This document shows, piece by piece, positions 39,461 to 48,735 of a DNA stretch of 64,000 bases (position 1 is its first letter; every line of letters begins with the position of its first letter). The notes beneath the pieces were generated by a model. It ran no database searches. It was not told the origin of the DNA and saw nothing but the letters and a program-made list of their open reading frames with translations. Made by a program: the position numbers and the translations under genes. Origin of the DNA: Alterirhizorhabdus solaris. Its GTDB lineage: Bacteria > Pseudomonadota > Alphaproteobacteria > Sphingomonadales > Sphingomonadaceae. The stretch covers positions 46,797-110,796 of the forward strand of contig NZ_VNIM01000004.1 in NCBI RefSeq assembly GCF_007785815.1, given 5' to 3'.

Positions 39461-40462
39461 ATGAAGGCATTGCTCCTCGAACAGACGGGAGGCGTCGAGA
39501 ACGTCCGCGTCACCGATGTGGAAACGCCGACGCCGGCGGCAGGCGAAGTCCGTGTCGCGGTCCGCGCGGCATCGCTAAACCATCGTGAGCTGTTCATCGT
39601 GCAGGGTCAGTATCCCGGCATGACGCTGCCCACGACGATGGGCTGCGACGGTGCCGGCGTGGTCGACATGATCGGCGATGGCGTGGAAGGCGTTTCCGAG
39701 GGCGACGAGGTGGTGATCTACCCGGGCCGCGGCTGGGGACCGAACCGCCACGCGCCGGCCGCCGATTTCGGGCTTCTCGGCATGCCCTTCCCCGGCACCG
39801 TCGCCGAATATGTATGCGTGCCGGCGGAAAATCTGGCGCCGAAGCCGGCGTTCATGAGCTTCGAGGAAGCGGGCGGCATGCCGCTGACCGCGCTTACCTC
39901 GTGGCGTGCGCTGATGTTCAAGGGCCGCCTTCGGCCCGGCGAGACGGTGCTGATCTCCGGCGTCGGCGGCGGCGTCGCCACCTTCGGCTTGGCGTTTGCC
40001 GTGGCGCTCGGCTGCACCGTGTATGTCACCGGCGAGAACGAGGACGTGCTGGAGCGCGCCTATGCGATGGGCGCCAAGGGCGGCCTACTGTTCACCGATC
40101 CAGACTGGCGCAAGAAGGTGGGCAAGCTCACCGGCGGTATCGACGTGGTGCTCGATGGCGCGCCTTCCCCGAGTCTCGCCAACTATGTCCGCGCGATCAA
40201 TCCGGGTGCGCGGATCGTGATCTACGGCTCCACCGCCGGCAACGAGGTGAAGTTCAACGCAACGGACATCTTCCTGAAAAGCGCCAGCATCGTCGGCAGC
40301 CAAGTCGGCGATCCGCAGGATTTCCGCGAGATGCTGGACTTTGCCGGCAAGCACGAACTTAAGCCCGTCATCCAGCTTACCTTCCCGCTCGCCGAGGCGA
40401 AGGAGGCGCTACTGTTCCTGCGCGACAACCACAGCTTCGGCAAGATTGTGGTGACCATGTGA
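39461..40462 (+). CDS. Medium-chain dehydrogenase/reductase (quinone oxidoreductase-like)
   Basis: A 333-residue MDR protein starting MKALLLEQTGGVENVRV. It has NHRELFIVQGQYPGM, the GroES-like MGCDGAGVVDMIGDG, and the nucleotide motif VLISGVGGGVATFGLAFA. The catalytic Zn ligands of alcohol dehydrogenases are not evident, so it fits the NADPH-dependent enoyl/quinone reductase side of the family. The ATG at 39461 has AGGAAGG upstream. Its last codons overlap the GTG start of the SDR (GTGA), starting the plus-strand run MDR-SDR-epoxide hydrolase. It is divergent from the LuxR-type regulator across 236 nt. Confidence 0.88.
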   Translation: MKALLLEQTGGVENVRVTDVETPTPAAGEVRVAVRAASLNHRELFIVQGQYPGMTLPTTMGCDGAGVVDMIGDGVEGVSEGDEVVIYPGRGWGPNRHAPAADFGLLGMPFPGTVAEYVCVPAENLAPKPAFMSFEEAGGMPLTALTSWRALMFKGRLRPGETVLISGVGGGVATFGLAFAVALGCTVYVTGENEDVLERAYAMGAKGGLLFTDPDWRKKVGKLTGGIDVVLDGAPSPSLANYVRAINPGARIVIYGSTAGNEVKFNATDIFLKSASIVGSQVGDPQDFREMLDFAGKHELKPVIQLTFPLAEAKEALLFLRDNHSFGKIVVTM

Positions 40463-41241
40463 GTAACACGCTGTTCGAACTGTCGGGCAAGTCGGCGCTC
40501 GTCACCGGTGGCGCGCAAGGCCTCGGGCGGATGATCGCCGAAGGGCTGCTGCGCGCCGGCGCCACCGTCGCGATCACCTCGCGCAAGGCGAACATCTGCA
40601 AGGCGGCCGCCGACGAGATGGCATCGCTCGGGTGCTGCGTGGCGCTGCCGGCAGATCTTTCCACGCCGGAAGCGGCGGTCGATCTGGTCGCGCGCTACCG
40701 CGATGCCGTCGGCCCGTGCCACATCCTCGTGAACAACGCCGGCAAGACATGGGGCGGGAAGATCGACGATTTTCCCGACAAGGCGTGGCCGGGGGTGATG
40801 GCCGTCAACGTGCAGACCCCCTTCACGATGGTGCGCGAGTTGCTGCCCGAACTGGCCGCCGCCGGCACCGCCGACGATCCCGCCCGCGTCATCAACATCG
40901 GCTCGGTCGCGGGCATCCGGACGGAGCGGCTCAACGCCTACAGCTATGCCGCCTCCAAGGCCGCGATCCACATGCTGACCCGCGATCTGGCCGGGGATCT
41001 GGCCGAACGGAACATCACCGTCAACGCGGTGATCCCGGGCTTCTTTCCAACGAAGATGACGGCGCACATGCGCGATGCGGACGAGAGCGTCGATCCGACG
41101 CTGCTCGCCCATATTCCGCTGCGCCGGCTGGGCCGGGCGGATGATATCGCGGGTATCGTCGTATTCCTGTGCTCGCGCGGCGGCGGTTATGTCACCGGCG
41201 CGCAGATCCCGGTGGACGGCGGCATCGTCGGGTGCGGCTGA
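40459..41241 (+). CDS. Short-chain dehydrogenase/reductase (SDR, RhlG-like)
   Basis: A 260-residue SDR starting at a GTG that overlaps the MDR stop by 4 nt. Motifs: TGGAQGLGRMIAEGL, NNAG, INIGSVAGIR and active site YAASK. An Arg after strand 2 (TSRKANICK) suggests NADP(H). The INIGSV and PGFFPTKMTAHM segments match the SDR at 53933-54709 and the RhlG-like 3-oxoacyl reductase group, so it may reduce or oxidise a 3-keto/3-hydroxyacyl intermediate. It precedes the epoxide hydrolase with little or no spacing. Confidence 0.9.
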   Translation: MSNTLFELSGKSALVTGGAQGLGRMIAEGLLRAGATVAITSRKANICKAAADEMASLGCCVALPADLSTPEAAVDLVARYRDAVGPCHILVNNAGKTWGGKIDDFPDKAWPGVMAVNVQTPFTMVRELLPELAAAGTADDPARVINIGSVAGIRTERLNAYSYAASKAAIHMLTRDLAGDLAERNITVNAVIPGFFPTKMTAHMRDADESVDPTLLAHIPLRRLGRADDIAGIVVFLCSRGGGYVTGAQIPVDGGIVGCG

Positions 41242-41246
41242 CCGAC

Positions 41247-42389
41247 GTGGCTGACGAAACCATCCACCCGTTCACGGTGGCGGTTGCCGATGAGGCGCTC
41301 GCCGATCTGGGACGTCGCCTCGGCCATATCCGCTGGCCGACGCCCCAAACGGTAAGCGATTGGAGCCAGGGCGTGCCGATCGCGGCGATGCGCGGCCTCG
41401 TCGACTACTGGCGCGACGGTTACGACTGGCGTGCGTGCGAGGCGCGGCTCAACGCGATCCCGCAATATCGCACGACGATCGACGGACTGGGCATCCACTT
41501 CCTCCACGTCCGCAGCCCCGATCCGGCCGCCCTGCCGCTGATCCTGACGCATGGCTGGCCGGGTTCGGTGCTCGAATTCCTCAAGGCGATCGGCCCGCTG
41601 ACCGATCCGGCCGCGTACGGCGCCTCCGGGCAACAGGCGTTCCACGTCGTCGCGCCCTCGCTCCCTGGCTATGGATTTTCCGACAAGCCCGGCGAGAGCG
41701 GCTGGGGGGTGGAGCGGATCGCGGCGGCGTGGATCACGCTGATGCGGCGGCTGGGCTATGGTCGCTTCGTCGCGCAGGGTGGAGACTGGGGCGCCGCCGT
41801 CACGACGGCGATCGCCATGGCCCGCCCGCCGGAGTGTGCCGCGATCCACCTGAACATGCCGCTGGTGTTTCCGGAGGCGGGTGACTTCGCCAACCTGACC
41901 CCTGCCGAGCAGGCCACCGTCGCCGCCATGACCTTCTATCAGGAGAAGGACAGCGGCTATGCCAAGCTGCAGGGCACCCGGCCGCAGACCGTCGGCTATG
42001 CGCTCGCGGACTCGCCGGTGGGCCAGGCCGCTTGGATCTACGAGAAATTCCACGCCTGGACGGATAACGACGGCCCGCCCGAGAGCGCGCTGACCCGCGA
42101 CGAGATGCTTGATGCGATCACGCTATACTGGCTGACCAACAGCGCCGCCTCATCGGGTCGGCTCTATTGGGAGAGCGCCGAGGCGTTCAAGGCGCAGCGG
42201 CTGGAACTGCCGGTCGGTGTCAGCATCTTTCCGCGCGAGATCTTCCGCCCCTCGCGCCGGTGGGCGGAACGCAGTTACCCGAAGCTGATGTACTGGAACG
42301 AGCCAACGAAGGGCGGCCACTTCGCCGCGTTCGAGCAGCCGGCGCTGTTCGCGGATGAACTGCGCGCCTGCTTCGGCCAACTCGCCTGA
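41247..42389 (+). CDS. Epoxide hydrolase (EHN-domain, alpha/beta fold)
   Basis: About 380 residues. The N-terminal EHN domain (IHPFTVAVADEALADLGRRL and WSQGVPIAAMRGLVDYWRDG) is followed by an alpha/beta hydrolase core with the oxyanion motif LTHGWPGSVLEF, nucleophile Asp in AQGGDWGAAV, and catalytic His in NEPTKGGHFAAFEQP, all as in microsomal-type epoxide hydrolases. It hydrolyses epoxides through a covalent Asp ester. The start is uncertain: GTG at 41247 gives the normal N-terminus, while GTG at 41232 would overlap the SDR by 10 nt. It converges with the dienelactone-hydrolase-like gene with one base between stops. Confidence 0.9.
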   Translation: MADETIHPFTVAVADEALADLGRRLGHIRWPTPQTVSDWSQGVPIAAMRGLVDYWRDGYDWRACEARLNAIPQYRTTIDGLGIHFLHVRSPDPAALPLILTHGWPGSVLEFLKAIGPLTDPAAYGASGQQAFHVVAPSLPGYGFSDKPGESGWGVERIAAAWITLMRRLGYGRFVAQGGDWGAAVTTAIAMARPPECAAIHLNMPLVFPEAGDFANLTPAEQATVAAMTFYQEKDSGYAKLQGTRPQTVGYALADSPVGQAAWIYEKFHAWTDNDGPPESALTRDEMLDAITLYWLTNSAASSGRLYWESAEAFKAQRLELPVGVSIFPREIFRPSRRWAERSYPKLMYWNEPTKGGHFAAFEQPALFADELRACFGQLA

Positions 42390-42390
42390 G

Positions 42391-43113
42391 TCACGCGGCG
42401 TCGCCCATCGTCTCGTCGAGGAACGCCACCAGCATCGCCCACGAAAGGCGCTGCGCTGGCGCGTCATAGGCCATGCGCGGATCGCCCAGCCCATCCACGT
42501 CGGGATTGGTGTAGCTGTGCAGCGCGCGGCCGTGGACGAGCAGGTGCCAGTCCGCGCCGGCCGCATCCATCTCGTGATGGAAAGCGGCGATGTCGGCCTG
42601 CGGCACCAGCGGATCGCGCGCGCCGGTCGCCGCGAGCACCCGCGCCGTGATCGCACCGGCCACCGCCGGTGCGTCCGTCGTCAGCAGCCCGTGGAAACTC
42701 GCCACCGCCGCCACCGGCGTGCCGCTTCGCGCGAGTTCCAGCACCGCCGTGCCACCGAAGCAGAAGCCCATTGCCGCCACTCGCCCGGCCGCGACGCCCT
42801 CGACCAGACACAAGGCGTCGAACGCCGCCCTTACGCGCCGACGCAGCAGGGGGGGATCGGCTCGGAATGCACGGACCGCCGCCATCATCGCGTCACCTGC
42901 CAGCACCCTGCCCTCGCCGTGCATGTCGGCGGGGGCGGCGATGTACCCGACCCCCGCCAGCCGCGCGCAAGGGCGGCGGACGTTCCCGCCGATCCCATCC
43001 GCCTCGTGCACCACCAGCACCGCGCGGCCATTCGCCCGCGCTGGCCGATGGAGTTCGCCACGCAGGATGAGATCGCCATCCCGATACGTCCAGCATTCGC
43101 CCGGCATCGTCAT
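42391..43113 (-). CDS. Dienelactone hydrolase family protein
   Basis: A protein of about 240 residues with the DLH fold. The nucleophile elbow AAMGFCFGGTAVLEL carries a Cys, as in true dienelactone hydrolases, and is followed by an acid in ATGARDPLVP and a His in GRALHSYTNPDVDG. It opens enol-lactones in halocatechol pathways, but many relatives act on other esters or thioesters. It is the last gene of the minus-strand beta-oxidation operon, 22 nt after the MaoC gene. Three close start codons exist (43122 GTG, 43113 and 43107 ATG). Confidence 0.88.
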   Translation of the reverse strand: MTMPGECWTYRDGDLILRGELHRPARANGRAVLVVHEADGIGGNVRRPCARLAGVGYIAAPADMHGEGRVLAGDAMMAAVRAFRADPPLLRRRVRAAFDALCLVEGVAAGRVAAMGFCFGGTAVLELARSGTPVAAVASFHGLLTTDAPAVAGAITARVLAATGARDPLVPQADIAAFHHEMDAAGADWHLLVHGRALHSYTNPDVDGLGDPRMAYDAPAQRLSWAMLVAFLDETMGDAA

Positions 43114-43135
43114 CCTCGCCACAGCCCGTTCGGGG

Positions 43136-43999
43136 TTACAAAGGCGCGAAACTGTCGATCGTTGCCTCGCCCGTCATCACGGTCACGTCCGCCACGCGCG
43201 ATCGGAACTGGATGCCGCCATCCTCGCGCCAGATTTCGGTCCGGATCGTCTGGCCGGGCAATACCGGCGCGGTGAAGCGGGTCGCGACGGCGGAGAGGCG
43301 ATCGGGATCGCCATCGCAGCACAGATGCACGATCGCTCGTGCCGCCAGCCCGAGCGTAGCGAGGCCATGCAGGATCGGTCGATCGAACCCGGCCGCCCTT
43401 GCTGTCTCAGGATCGATGTGCAGCGGATTGCGATCGCCCGACAGGCGATAGAGCGCCGCCTGATTGCGCGCGGTCGGCAGGTCCAGCGCCGCATCGGGCG
43501 CCCGTTCGGGCAGAGCCGCCGGCGCCGGCCCCGGCAGGCCGCGCTTCCCGCCGAAACCGCCGGCATCGCGCAGCACCCACGTCTCGTCCATCTCGGCGAC
43601 GATCGTGCCGCCGAGCGAGCGCAACGTGCGCCGCACGCGGACGAGCGCGGGCTTGCCTAGCCCCTTGTCGGCGATGTCGCCAACCTCCGTGGTGCCGGCG
43701 AGTTCGTCGTCCGAGGCGAGCGGGCGGGCCAGCCGCAGCGTCTGCTCGCCGTGCAGTATGCATCGCCAGTCGAGTCCCGTCTTCGGGTCCATCGCCCAGA
43801 ACCCCGGCGTGCCGAGCACCAGCGCCATCGTCGGCAACGCCTTCAGTCGTCGCTCGAACAGCAGCCCCGTCTCCTCGACCGTGTCCGACAAGCCCGCACC
43901 CGTGCCGAGCGCGTACAGGATCACGTCGCGCGGATCGTAGCTGTCGCGGTGCGATGGCACGGCATAGGCGCGCAACCGCCCGACATCGAGCATCGCCAC
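43136..43999 (-). CDS. MaoC-family (R)-specific enoyl-CoA hydratase
   Basis: A 287-residue double hot-dog protein like the hydratase 2 domain of peroxisomal multifunctional enzyme type 2. The active site is SGDRNPLHIDPETARAAGF (Asp and His) with RPILHGLATLGLAARA in the second half; the N-terminal half begins with SYDPRDVILYALGTGAG. It hydrates trans-2-enoyl-CoA, often with bulky side chains (steroids in mycobacteria). It starts 3 nt after the acyl-CoA dehydrogenase stop. As the FadB-type fusion also has a hydratase domain, two hydratases may act on different substrates or stereoisomers. Confidence 0.92.
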   Translation of the reverse strand: MAMLDVGRLRAYAVPSHRDSYDPRDVILYALGTGAGLSDTVEETGLLFERRLKALPTMALVLGTPGFWAMDPKTGLDWRCILHGEQTLRLARPLASDDELAGTTEVGDIADKGLGKPALVRVRRTLRSLGGTIVAEMDETWVLRDAGGFGGKRGLPGPAPAALPERAPDAALDLPTARNQAALYRLSGDRNPLHIDPETARAAGFDRPILHGLATLGLAARAIVHLCCDGDPDRLSAVATRFTAPVLPGQTIRTEIWREDGGIQFRSRVADVTVMTGEATIDSFAPL

Positions 44000-44002
44000 G
44001 GC

Positions 44003-45160
44003 CTAGCTCATCTTGCGTTCGTCGAGGCCAAGCGACCGGCCGATGATCTCGCGCATGATCTCCGACGTGCCGGCGAAGATGCGGCTGATGCGGGCATCGG
44101 TGAACATGCGGCTGATCCGATATTCCTCCATGTACCCCGCGCCGCCGTGCAGCTGGACGCATTCGTCCATCACCCGGCCCTCCAGCTCACTCGACAGCAG
44201 TTTGGCGGCGGAGGCATCCTCTGCGGTCAACTCGCCCGCGTTTAGCAGCAACACGCCCTGATCGACATAGGTCTGGATCGCATCCAGTTCCGCCCGCATC
44301 GAGGCCATCTTGAACCGCGTGTTCTGGAACGCACCGATCGGCTTGCCGAACGCCTTGCGCTCCTTGACGTAATCGAGCGTGATGTCGAACGCGGTCTGCG
44401 CCGTCGCCATGAAGCCGATCGCCGCCACCAGCCGTTCCTGCGCGAGGAATTGCGCGAGATATCTGAAACCCGAGGCGGGATCGCCCAGCACGTTGGCCTT
44501 GGGAACCTTTACGTCGTTGAAGAACAGCTCGGCGGTGTCCTGCGCCTTCAGCCCCATCTTGGCGAGCTTGCGGCCGCGCTCGAACCCTTCCATGCCGCGC
44601 TCGACCAGAAACAGGCCGAGGCCGTGGCGCGAGTTGGGATCGGTGCGGGCGGCCACCACCACTACGTCGGCGAGGATACCGTTCGAAATATAGGTCTTGG
44701 CGCCGTTCAGCAGCCAGTGGTCGCCTTTGTCGACGGCCCCCGTCCGCATCCCGGCCAGATCCGAGCCGGTCGACGGCTCGGTCATCGCCACCGCCAGGAT
44801 TTTCTCGCCGGAGACGATGCCCGGCATCAGCCGGTCCTTCTGCTCGTCGTTGCCGAGCTTTGCGACATAGGGCGCGACCAAATCGCTGTGCAGGTTGATG
44901 TAGAAACCCACGTCGCCGTGGCGCATGTTCTCCTCGATGATGATCTGCTCGAAGCGGAAATCGGCGATGCCGGCGCCGCCATATTTCTCGTCCGCCCATG
45001 TACACAGCAGGCCGTTGGCGCCCGCCTTGCGGTAGATGTCGCGTGGCACGATGCCATCGGCACGCCACTGTTCGGCGTGCGCGCCCACCTCCGTCGCCAT
45101 GAAGCGCCGGACGGTATCGCGGAACTGTTCGTGCTCCGGATCGAAGATCAGCCGCTTCAT
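44003..45160 (-). CDS. Acyl-CoA dehydrogenase
   Basis: A 385-residue acyl-CoA dehydrogenase of normal length. Visible features: MTEPSTGSDLAGMRT for FAD/substrate binding, GAKTYISNGILAD, KAFGKPIGAFQNTRF, and the C-terminal LHGGAGYMEEYRISRM with a Glu at the catalytic-base position, then IFAGTSEIMREIIGR. It makes the first oxidation of beta-oxidation. The ATG overlaps the FadB-type stop by 4 nt (ATGA); the longer open frame upstream is a shadow. A long-chain/branched type is suggested by the final LGLDERKM, but the chain length is not certain. Confidence 0.93.
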   Translation of the reverse strand: MKRLIFDPEHEQFRDTVRRFMATEVGAHAEQWRADGIVPRDIYRKAGANGLLCTWADEKYGGAGIADFRFEQIIIEENMRHGDVGFYINLHSDLVAPYVAKLGNDEQKDRLMPGIVSGEKILAVAMTEPSTGSDLAGMRTGAVDKGDHWLLNGAKTYISNGILADVVVVAARTDPNSRHGLGLFLVERGMEGFERGRKLAKMGLKAQDTAELFFNDVKVPKANVLGDPASGFRYLAQFLAQERLVAAIGFMATAQTAFDITLDYVKERKAFGKPIGAFQNTRFKMASMRAELDAIQTYVDQGVLLLNAGELTAEDASAAKLLSSELEGRVMDECVQLHGGAGYMEEYRISRMFTDARISRIFAGTSEIMREIIGRSLGLDERKMS

Positions 45161-47328
45161 GCGCCGACCAGCTCTTCCTTCGATGCGGGCACCGCATCGG
45201 CGTAGAACGGCTCGCCCCTCTCCGCCCGGGCGCGCAGCCAGGGCGACGGCAGGAAACGCGGGCCGTGGCGCTGCGCCAGTCGGTCCGCCTCCGCGACAAA
45301 ATCGGCGATGCCGACCGTGTCGATGAAGCTGATCGTGCCGCCCGTCCATGCCGGAAAACCCCAGCCGTAGATCGCGCCGAGATCGGCGTCCTGCGGTGTT
45401 TCCAGCACGCCTTCCTCCAGGCAGCGCGCCGTCTCCATCGCCTGCGCGTAGAGGAAGCGGCGCTTCAGCGCATCGATGTCGTAGCTACCCTGGACGGGGA
45501 AATGCTCGCCCAGCCCCTTCCACAATGCCTTCTTGCCGCCTTCGGGATAATCGTAGAAGCCCCCGCCCGACTTTCGGCCCGACCGGCCAAGCTCGTCGCG
45601 CATCTTACGCAGGGTCCGCACGCCGGCCGGGGGGGCATATTTGTCACCCTCCTCCGCGATCGCCTGATCCACGATCTTCAGCGGCAGGTCGAAGGTCAGT
45701 TCGTCCAGCAGCGCCAGCGGGCCGACCGGCATGCCGACCGCCCTGGCCGCATTCTCGATCACCGCCGCCGGCACGCCTTCCTCCAGCATTGCCCCGCCCT
45801 CATGGATCAATGTCTGGAACACTCGGCTGGTGTAGAACCCGCGGCTGTCGTTGACCACGATCGGCGTCTTGCGAAGCTGGGCGATGTAATCGAGCGCCTT
45901 CGCCAACGTTTCGCTGCTGGTCTTGCGGCCCATGATGACCTCGACCAGACCCATGCGATCGACCGGCGAAAAGAAATGGATGCCGATGAACTGGTCCGGC
46001 CGCCGGCTTGCCTGCGCCAGCTGGCCGATCGGCAGGGTGGAGGTGTTCGAGGCGAACACCGCGCTAACCGGGATCACCGCCTCGGCCCGCTGGGTCGTCT
46101 CGGCCTTGATGGCGGTGTCCTCGAATACTGCCTCCAGGATCATGTCGCAGCCGTCGAGCAGCGTGAAGTCGTCGGTGGCGGTAATGCGTGCGAGCAGCGC
46201 GTCCGCCTTGTCCTGCGCCAGCGTGCCTTTCTCGATCGCCTTGCCGGTCACCTTGGCGGAATAGGCCTTGCCCTTCTCGGCGGTGGCCACGTCGCGGTCG
46301 ATGAGCACCACGTCGATCCCGGCGTTGGCCGAGACATAGGCGATGCCGGCGCCCATCATGCCGGCGCCGAGCACGCCGACCTTCCTCACCTCGGATTTCG
46401 GCACGCCGGCCGGGCGGCGTGCGCCCTTCTCGGCCGCCTGCTTGGACAAAAAGGTGGTGCGGATGATGTTGCGTGCGACCGGATCGGTCAGCAGCCGGGC
46501 GAAATACTTGCCTTCGACCGAGAGCGCCTTGTCGAACGGCAGCTGCATCCCCTCGAATATCGAGGACAGGATCGCACGCGGCGCCGGCAGATTGTAACCG
46601 GCTTTCGCGATCGAACCGGCGCCGACCATCCACGCCATAGAGTCCTCGGGGATCGTTAGCCCCTTCTTCTGCGGCGGCTGCCAGCCCTTCACGTCCCACG
46701 GCTTGACCGGGTCCGGCGCCGTCGTCAACCATGCCCGCGCCCGATCGATCAGCGCGGCGGCGGGTACCACCTCGTCGACGATCTTCAGCTTCAGCGCCTC
46801 GGCCGGCGCCACCGCCCGGCCGGACAGCAGCAACTCCACCGCCGTCTTCACCCCGGCGATCAGCGCGAAACGGACGGTGCCGCCCGAACCGGGCAGCAGA
46901 CCGACGTTCACCTCGGGCAGGCCGACAACCGCCTTCGGATCATCGACGAGGATGCGATAATGACAGGCGAGCGCCAGCTCGAACCCGCCGCCGAGCGCGA
47001 GACCGCCCATCACCGCCACCCACGGCTTGCCCGAATGCTCGATCGCGCGATGCATCGCGGTGGCGGCCTGCGAGAATTCATAGGCCTGTTTCACGCTGAG
47101 CTTGCCGAAGCCCTGCACCAGCTGTTTCAGATCCGCCCCGGCCATGAACGCCTTCTTGGCGGAGGTGAGGATCACCCCCTTCACCTCAACGTCGTTCTTT
47201 AACCGGCCGATCGCCTCGTCCATCTCGGCGATGAAGGCATCGGAGACGACGTTCATCGACTCGTCGGCATTGTCGAGGATTAGGGTGGCGAAGCCGTCTT
47301 CGGCTTTCTCGATCTTCAGGTGTCGCAT
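45157..47328 (-). CDS. Enoyl-CoA hydratase/3-hydroxyacyl-CoA dehydrogenase fusion (FadB/FadJ type)
   Basis: A 723-residue bifunctional enzyme. The N-terminal crotonase domain has GGLALGGGFELALACHYRI and LPEVNVGLLPGSGGTVR; the middle begins the NAD-binding domain with VGVLGAGMMGAGIAYVSANAG (about residues 315-335), followed by SNTSTLPI and the substrate segment GIHFFSPVDRMGLVEVI, and a helical dehydrogenase C-domain. It hydrates enoyl-CoA and oxidises the (S)-3-hydroxyacyl-CoA. It is coupled to the acyl-CoA dehydrogenase and lies 56 nt after the thiolase gene. Confidence 0.95.
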   Translation of the reverse strand: MRHLKIEKAEDGFATLILDNADESMNVVSDAFIAEMDEAIGRLKNDVEVKGVILTSAKKAFMAGADLKQLVQGFGKLSVKQAYEFSQAATAMHRAIEHSGKPWVAVMGGLALGGGFELALACHYRILVDDPKAVVGLPEVNVGLLPGSGGTVRFALIAGVKTAVELLLSGRAVAPAEALKLKIVDEVVPAAALIDRARAWLTTAPDPVKPWDVKGWQPPQKKGLTIPEDSMAWMVGAGSIAKAGYNLPAPRAILSSIFEGMQLPFDKALSVEGKYFARLLTDPVARNIIRTTFLSKQAAEKGARRPAGVPKSEVRKVGVLGAGMMGAGIAYVSANAGIDVVLIDRDVATAEKGKAYSAKVTGKAIEKGTLAQDKADALLARITATDDFTLLDGCDMILEAVFEDTAIKAETTQRAEAVIPVSAVFASNTSTLPIGQLAQASRRPDQFIGIHFFSPVDRMGLVEVIMGRKTSSETLAKALDYIAQLRKTPIVVNDSRGFYTSRVFQTLIHEGGAMLEEGVPAAVIENAARAVGMPVGPLALLDELTFDLPLKIVDQAIAEEGDKYAPPAGVRTLRKMRDELGRSGRKSGGGFYDYPEGGKKALWKGLGEHFPVQGSYDIDALKRRFLYAQAMETARCLEEGVLETPQDADLGAIYGWGFPAWTGGTISFIDTVGIADFVAEADRLAQRHGPRFLPSPWLRARAERGEPFYADAVPASKEELVGA

Positions 47329-47384
47329 GATGTTCCCGCTCTTGGCTAGGGGCGCTCAGACGCGCTCGTTATGGCAGCGCGCGC

Positions 47385-48587
47385 TCACACGCGCTCGATG
47401 ATGGCGGCGGTGCCGAGGCCGTTGGCGGCGCAAAGCGTGATAAGGCCGGTTTCGAGATCGCGGCGTTCCAGCTCGTCGAGTACGGTGCCGAGGATCATCG
47501 CCCCCGTCGCGCCGAGCGGATGCCCCATTGCGATCGCCCCGCCGTTCACGTTGATTTTGTCGTGCGGAATGTTCATGTCACGCATATAGCGCAGCACGAC
47601 GCTGGCGAAGGCTTCGTTCAGTTCCCAGAGGTCGATGTCGTCCTTCGTCATGCCGCCGGCTTTCAGCGCCTTTTCCGATACGGCGGCCGGTGCCGTCAGC
47701 ATGATCGTCGGCTCGGAGCCGATGTTGGCATAGCTGCGGATGCGGCCGCGCGGCTTGAGGCCGGCCTTCACGCCGAATTCCTTCGAGCCGACCAGCACGA
47801 TGCCCGATCCGTCGACAATGCCGGAGCTGTTGCCGCCGTGGTGGACGTAGTTCAGCTCCTCGATCTCGGGGTAACGCGCCTTGGCCACCGCCTCGAAGCC
47901 GCCCTTGCCGAAGCCCTCGAACGCCGGCTTCAGCTTGGCCATGCTTTCCACGGTGGTGCCGGGCCGCATATGCTCGTCATGGTCGAGCAGCACCTCGCCC
48001 ATCACATCCTTCACCGGCACGATCGATCGCTTGAAGCGGCCCTCGGCCCAGGCGGCGGCGGCACGATACTGGCTTTCGACCGCGAAGTTGTCGACATCCG
48101 TGCGGCTGTAGCCGTCGAGCGTGGCGATCATGTCGGCACCGATGCCCTGCGGCGCATAATAGTTGGCGAAGGCCACCGCCGGATCGGACGTCCACGCGCC
48201 CGAGTCGTAGCCCATTACCGTGCGGCTCATCGATTCCACGCCGCCGCCGATGCCCGCCTGGATCATGCCCGCATGGACCTGCGCCGCAATCAGGCTGACG
48301 GCATCGAGGCCGGTAGCGCAGAAGCGGTGGATCTGCTGGCCCGCGACCGTCTGCGCATAGCCCGCCTGCAGCACGGCCGCGCGCGCCAGCACGCCGCCCT
48401 GTTCGCCCACCGGCTGCGCCATGCCGATGATGACGTCGTCCAGCAGCGCGGTATCGAGGTCGTTGCGCTCCCTCAGCGCCTTCAGCAGCTGGGTCACCAT
48501 CTCGACGGAGGTGACCTCGTGCAGCGCGCCGTCCGGTCGGCCCTTGCCACGCGGCGTGCGGACATGATCGTAGATGTAGGCTTCCAT
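47385..48587 (-). CDS. Acetyl-CoA C-acyltransferase (thiolase)
   Basis: A 400-residue thiolase of normal length. The nucleophilic Cys lies in [15 protein letters not shown], the His in [16 protein letters not shown], and the second Cys in [16 protein letters not shown]. It cleaves 3-ketoacyl-CoA to acetyl-CoA and a shortened acyl-CoA. I use the ATG at 48587, dropping 24 residues of the longest frame. It heads the minus-strand operon thiolase, FadB-type fusion, acyl-CoA dehydrogenase, MaoC hydratase, DLH. It is divergent from the acyl-CoA synthetase, so the shared 148-nt region probably holds both promoters. Confidence 0.95.
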   Translation of the reverse strand: MEAYIYDHVRTPRGKGRPDGALHEVTSVEMVTQLLKALRERNDLDTALLDDVIIGMAQPVGEQGGVLARAAVLQAGYAQTVAGQQIHRFCATGLDAVSLIAAQVHAGMIQAGIGGGVESMSRTVMGYDSGAWTSDPAVAFANYYAPQGIGADMIATLDGYSRTDVDNFAVESQYRAAAAWAEGRFKRSIVPVKDVMGEVLLDHDEHMRPGTTVESMAKLKPAFEGFGKGGFEAVAKARYPEIEELNYVHHGGNSSGIVDGSGIVLVGSKEFGVKAGLKPRGRIRSYANIGSEPTIMLTAPAAVSEKALKAGGMTKDDIDLWELNEAFASVVLRYMRDMNIPHDKINVNGGAIAMGHPLGATGAMILGTVLDELERRDLETGLITLCAANGLGTAAIIERV

Positions 48588-48735
48588 GGCTGTCTCGTCC
48601 CAGCAGCGAAGTTCATGTGCTCGTCTATGTCCTTTCCCGTCCGCCCGCCGTGTCCGCACCTACCGAACGAGAGGCGCGGGCGGCCACCCGTCGCGCCACT
48701 TGAGCGGACAGGACACGGGATTGGAGCGGAAGCGG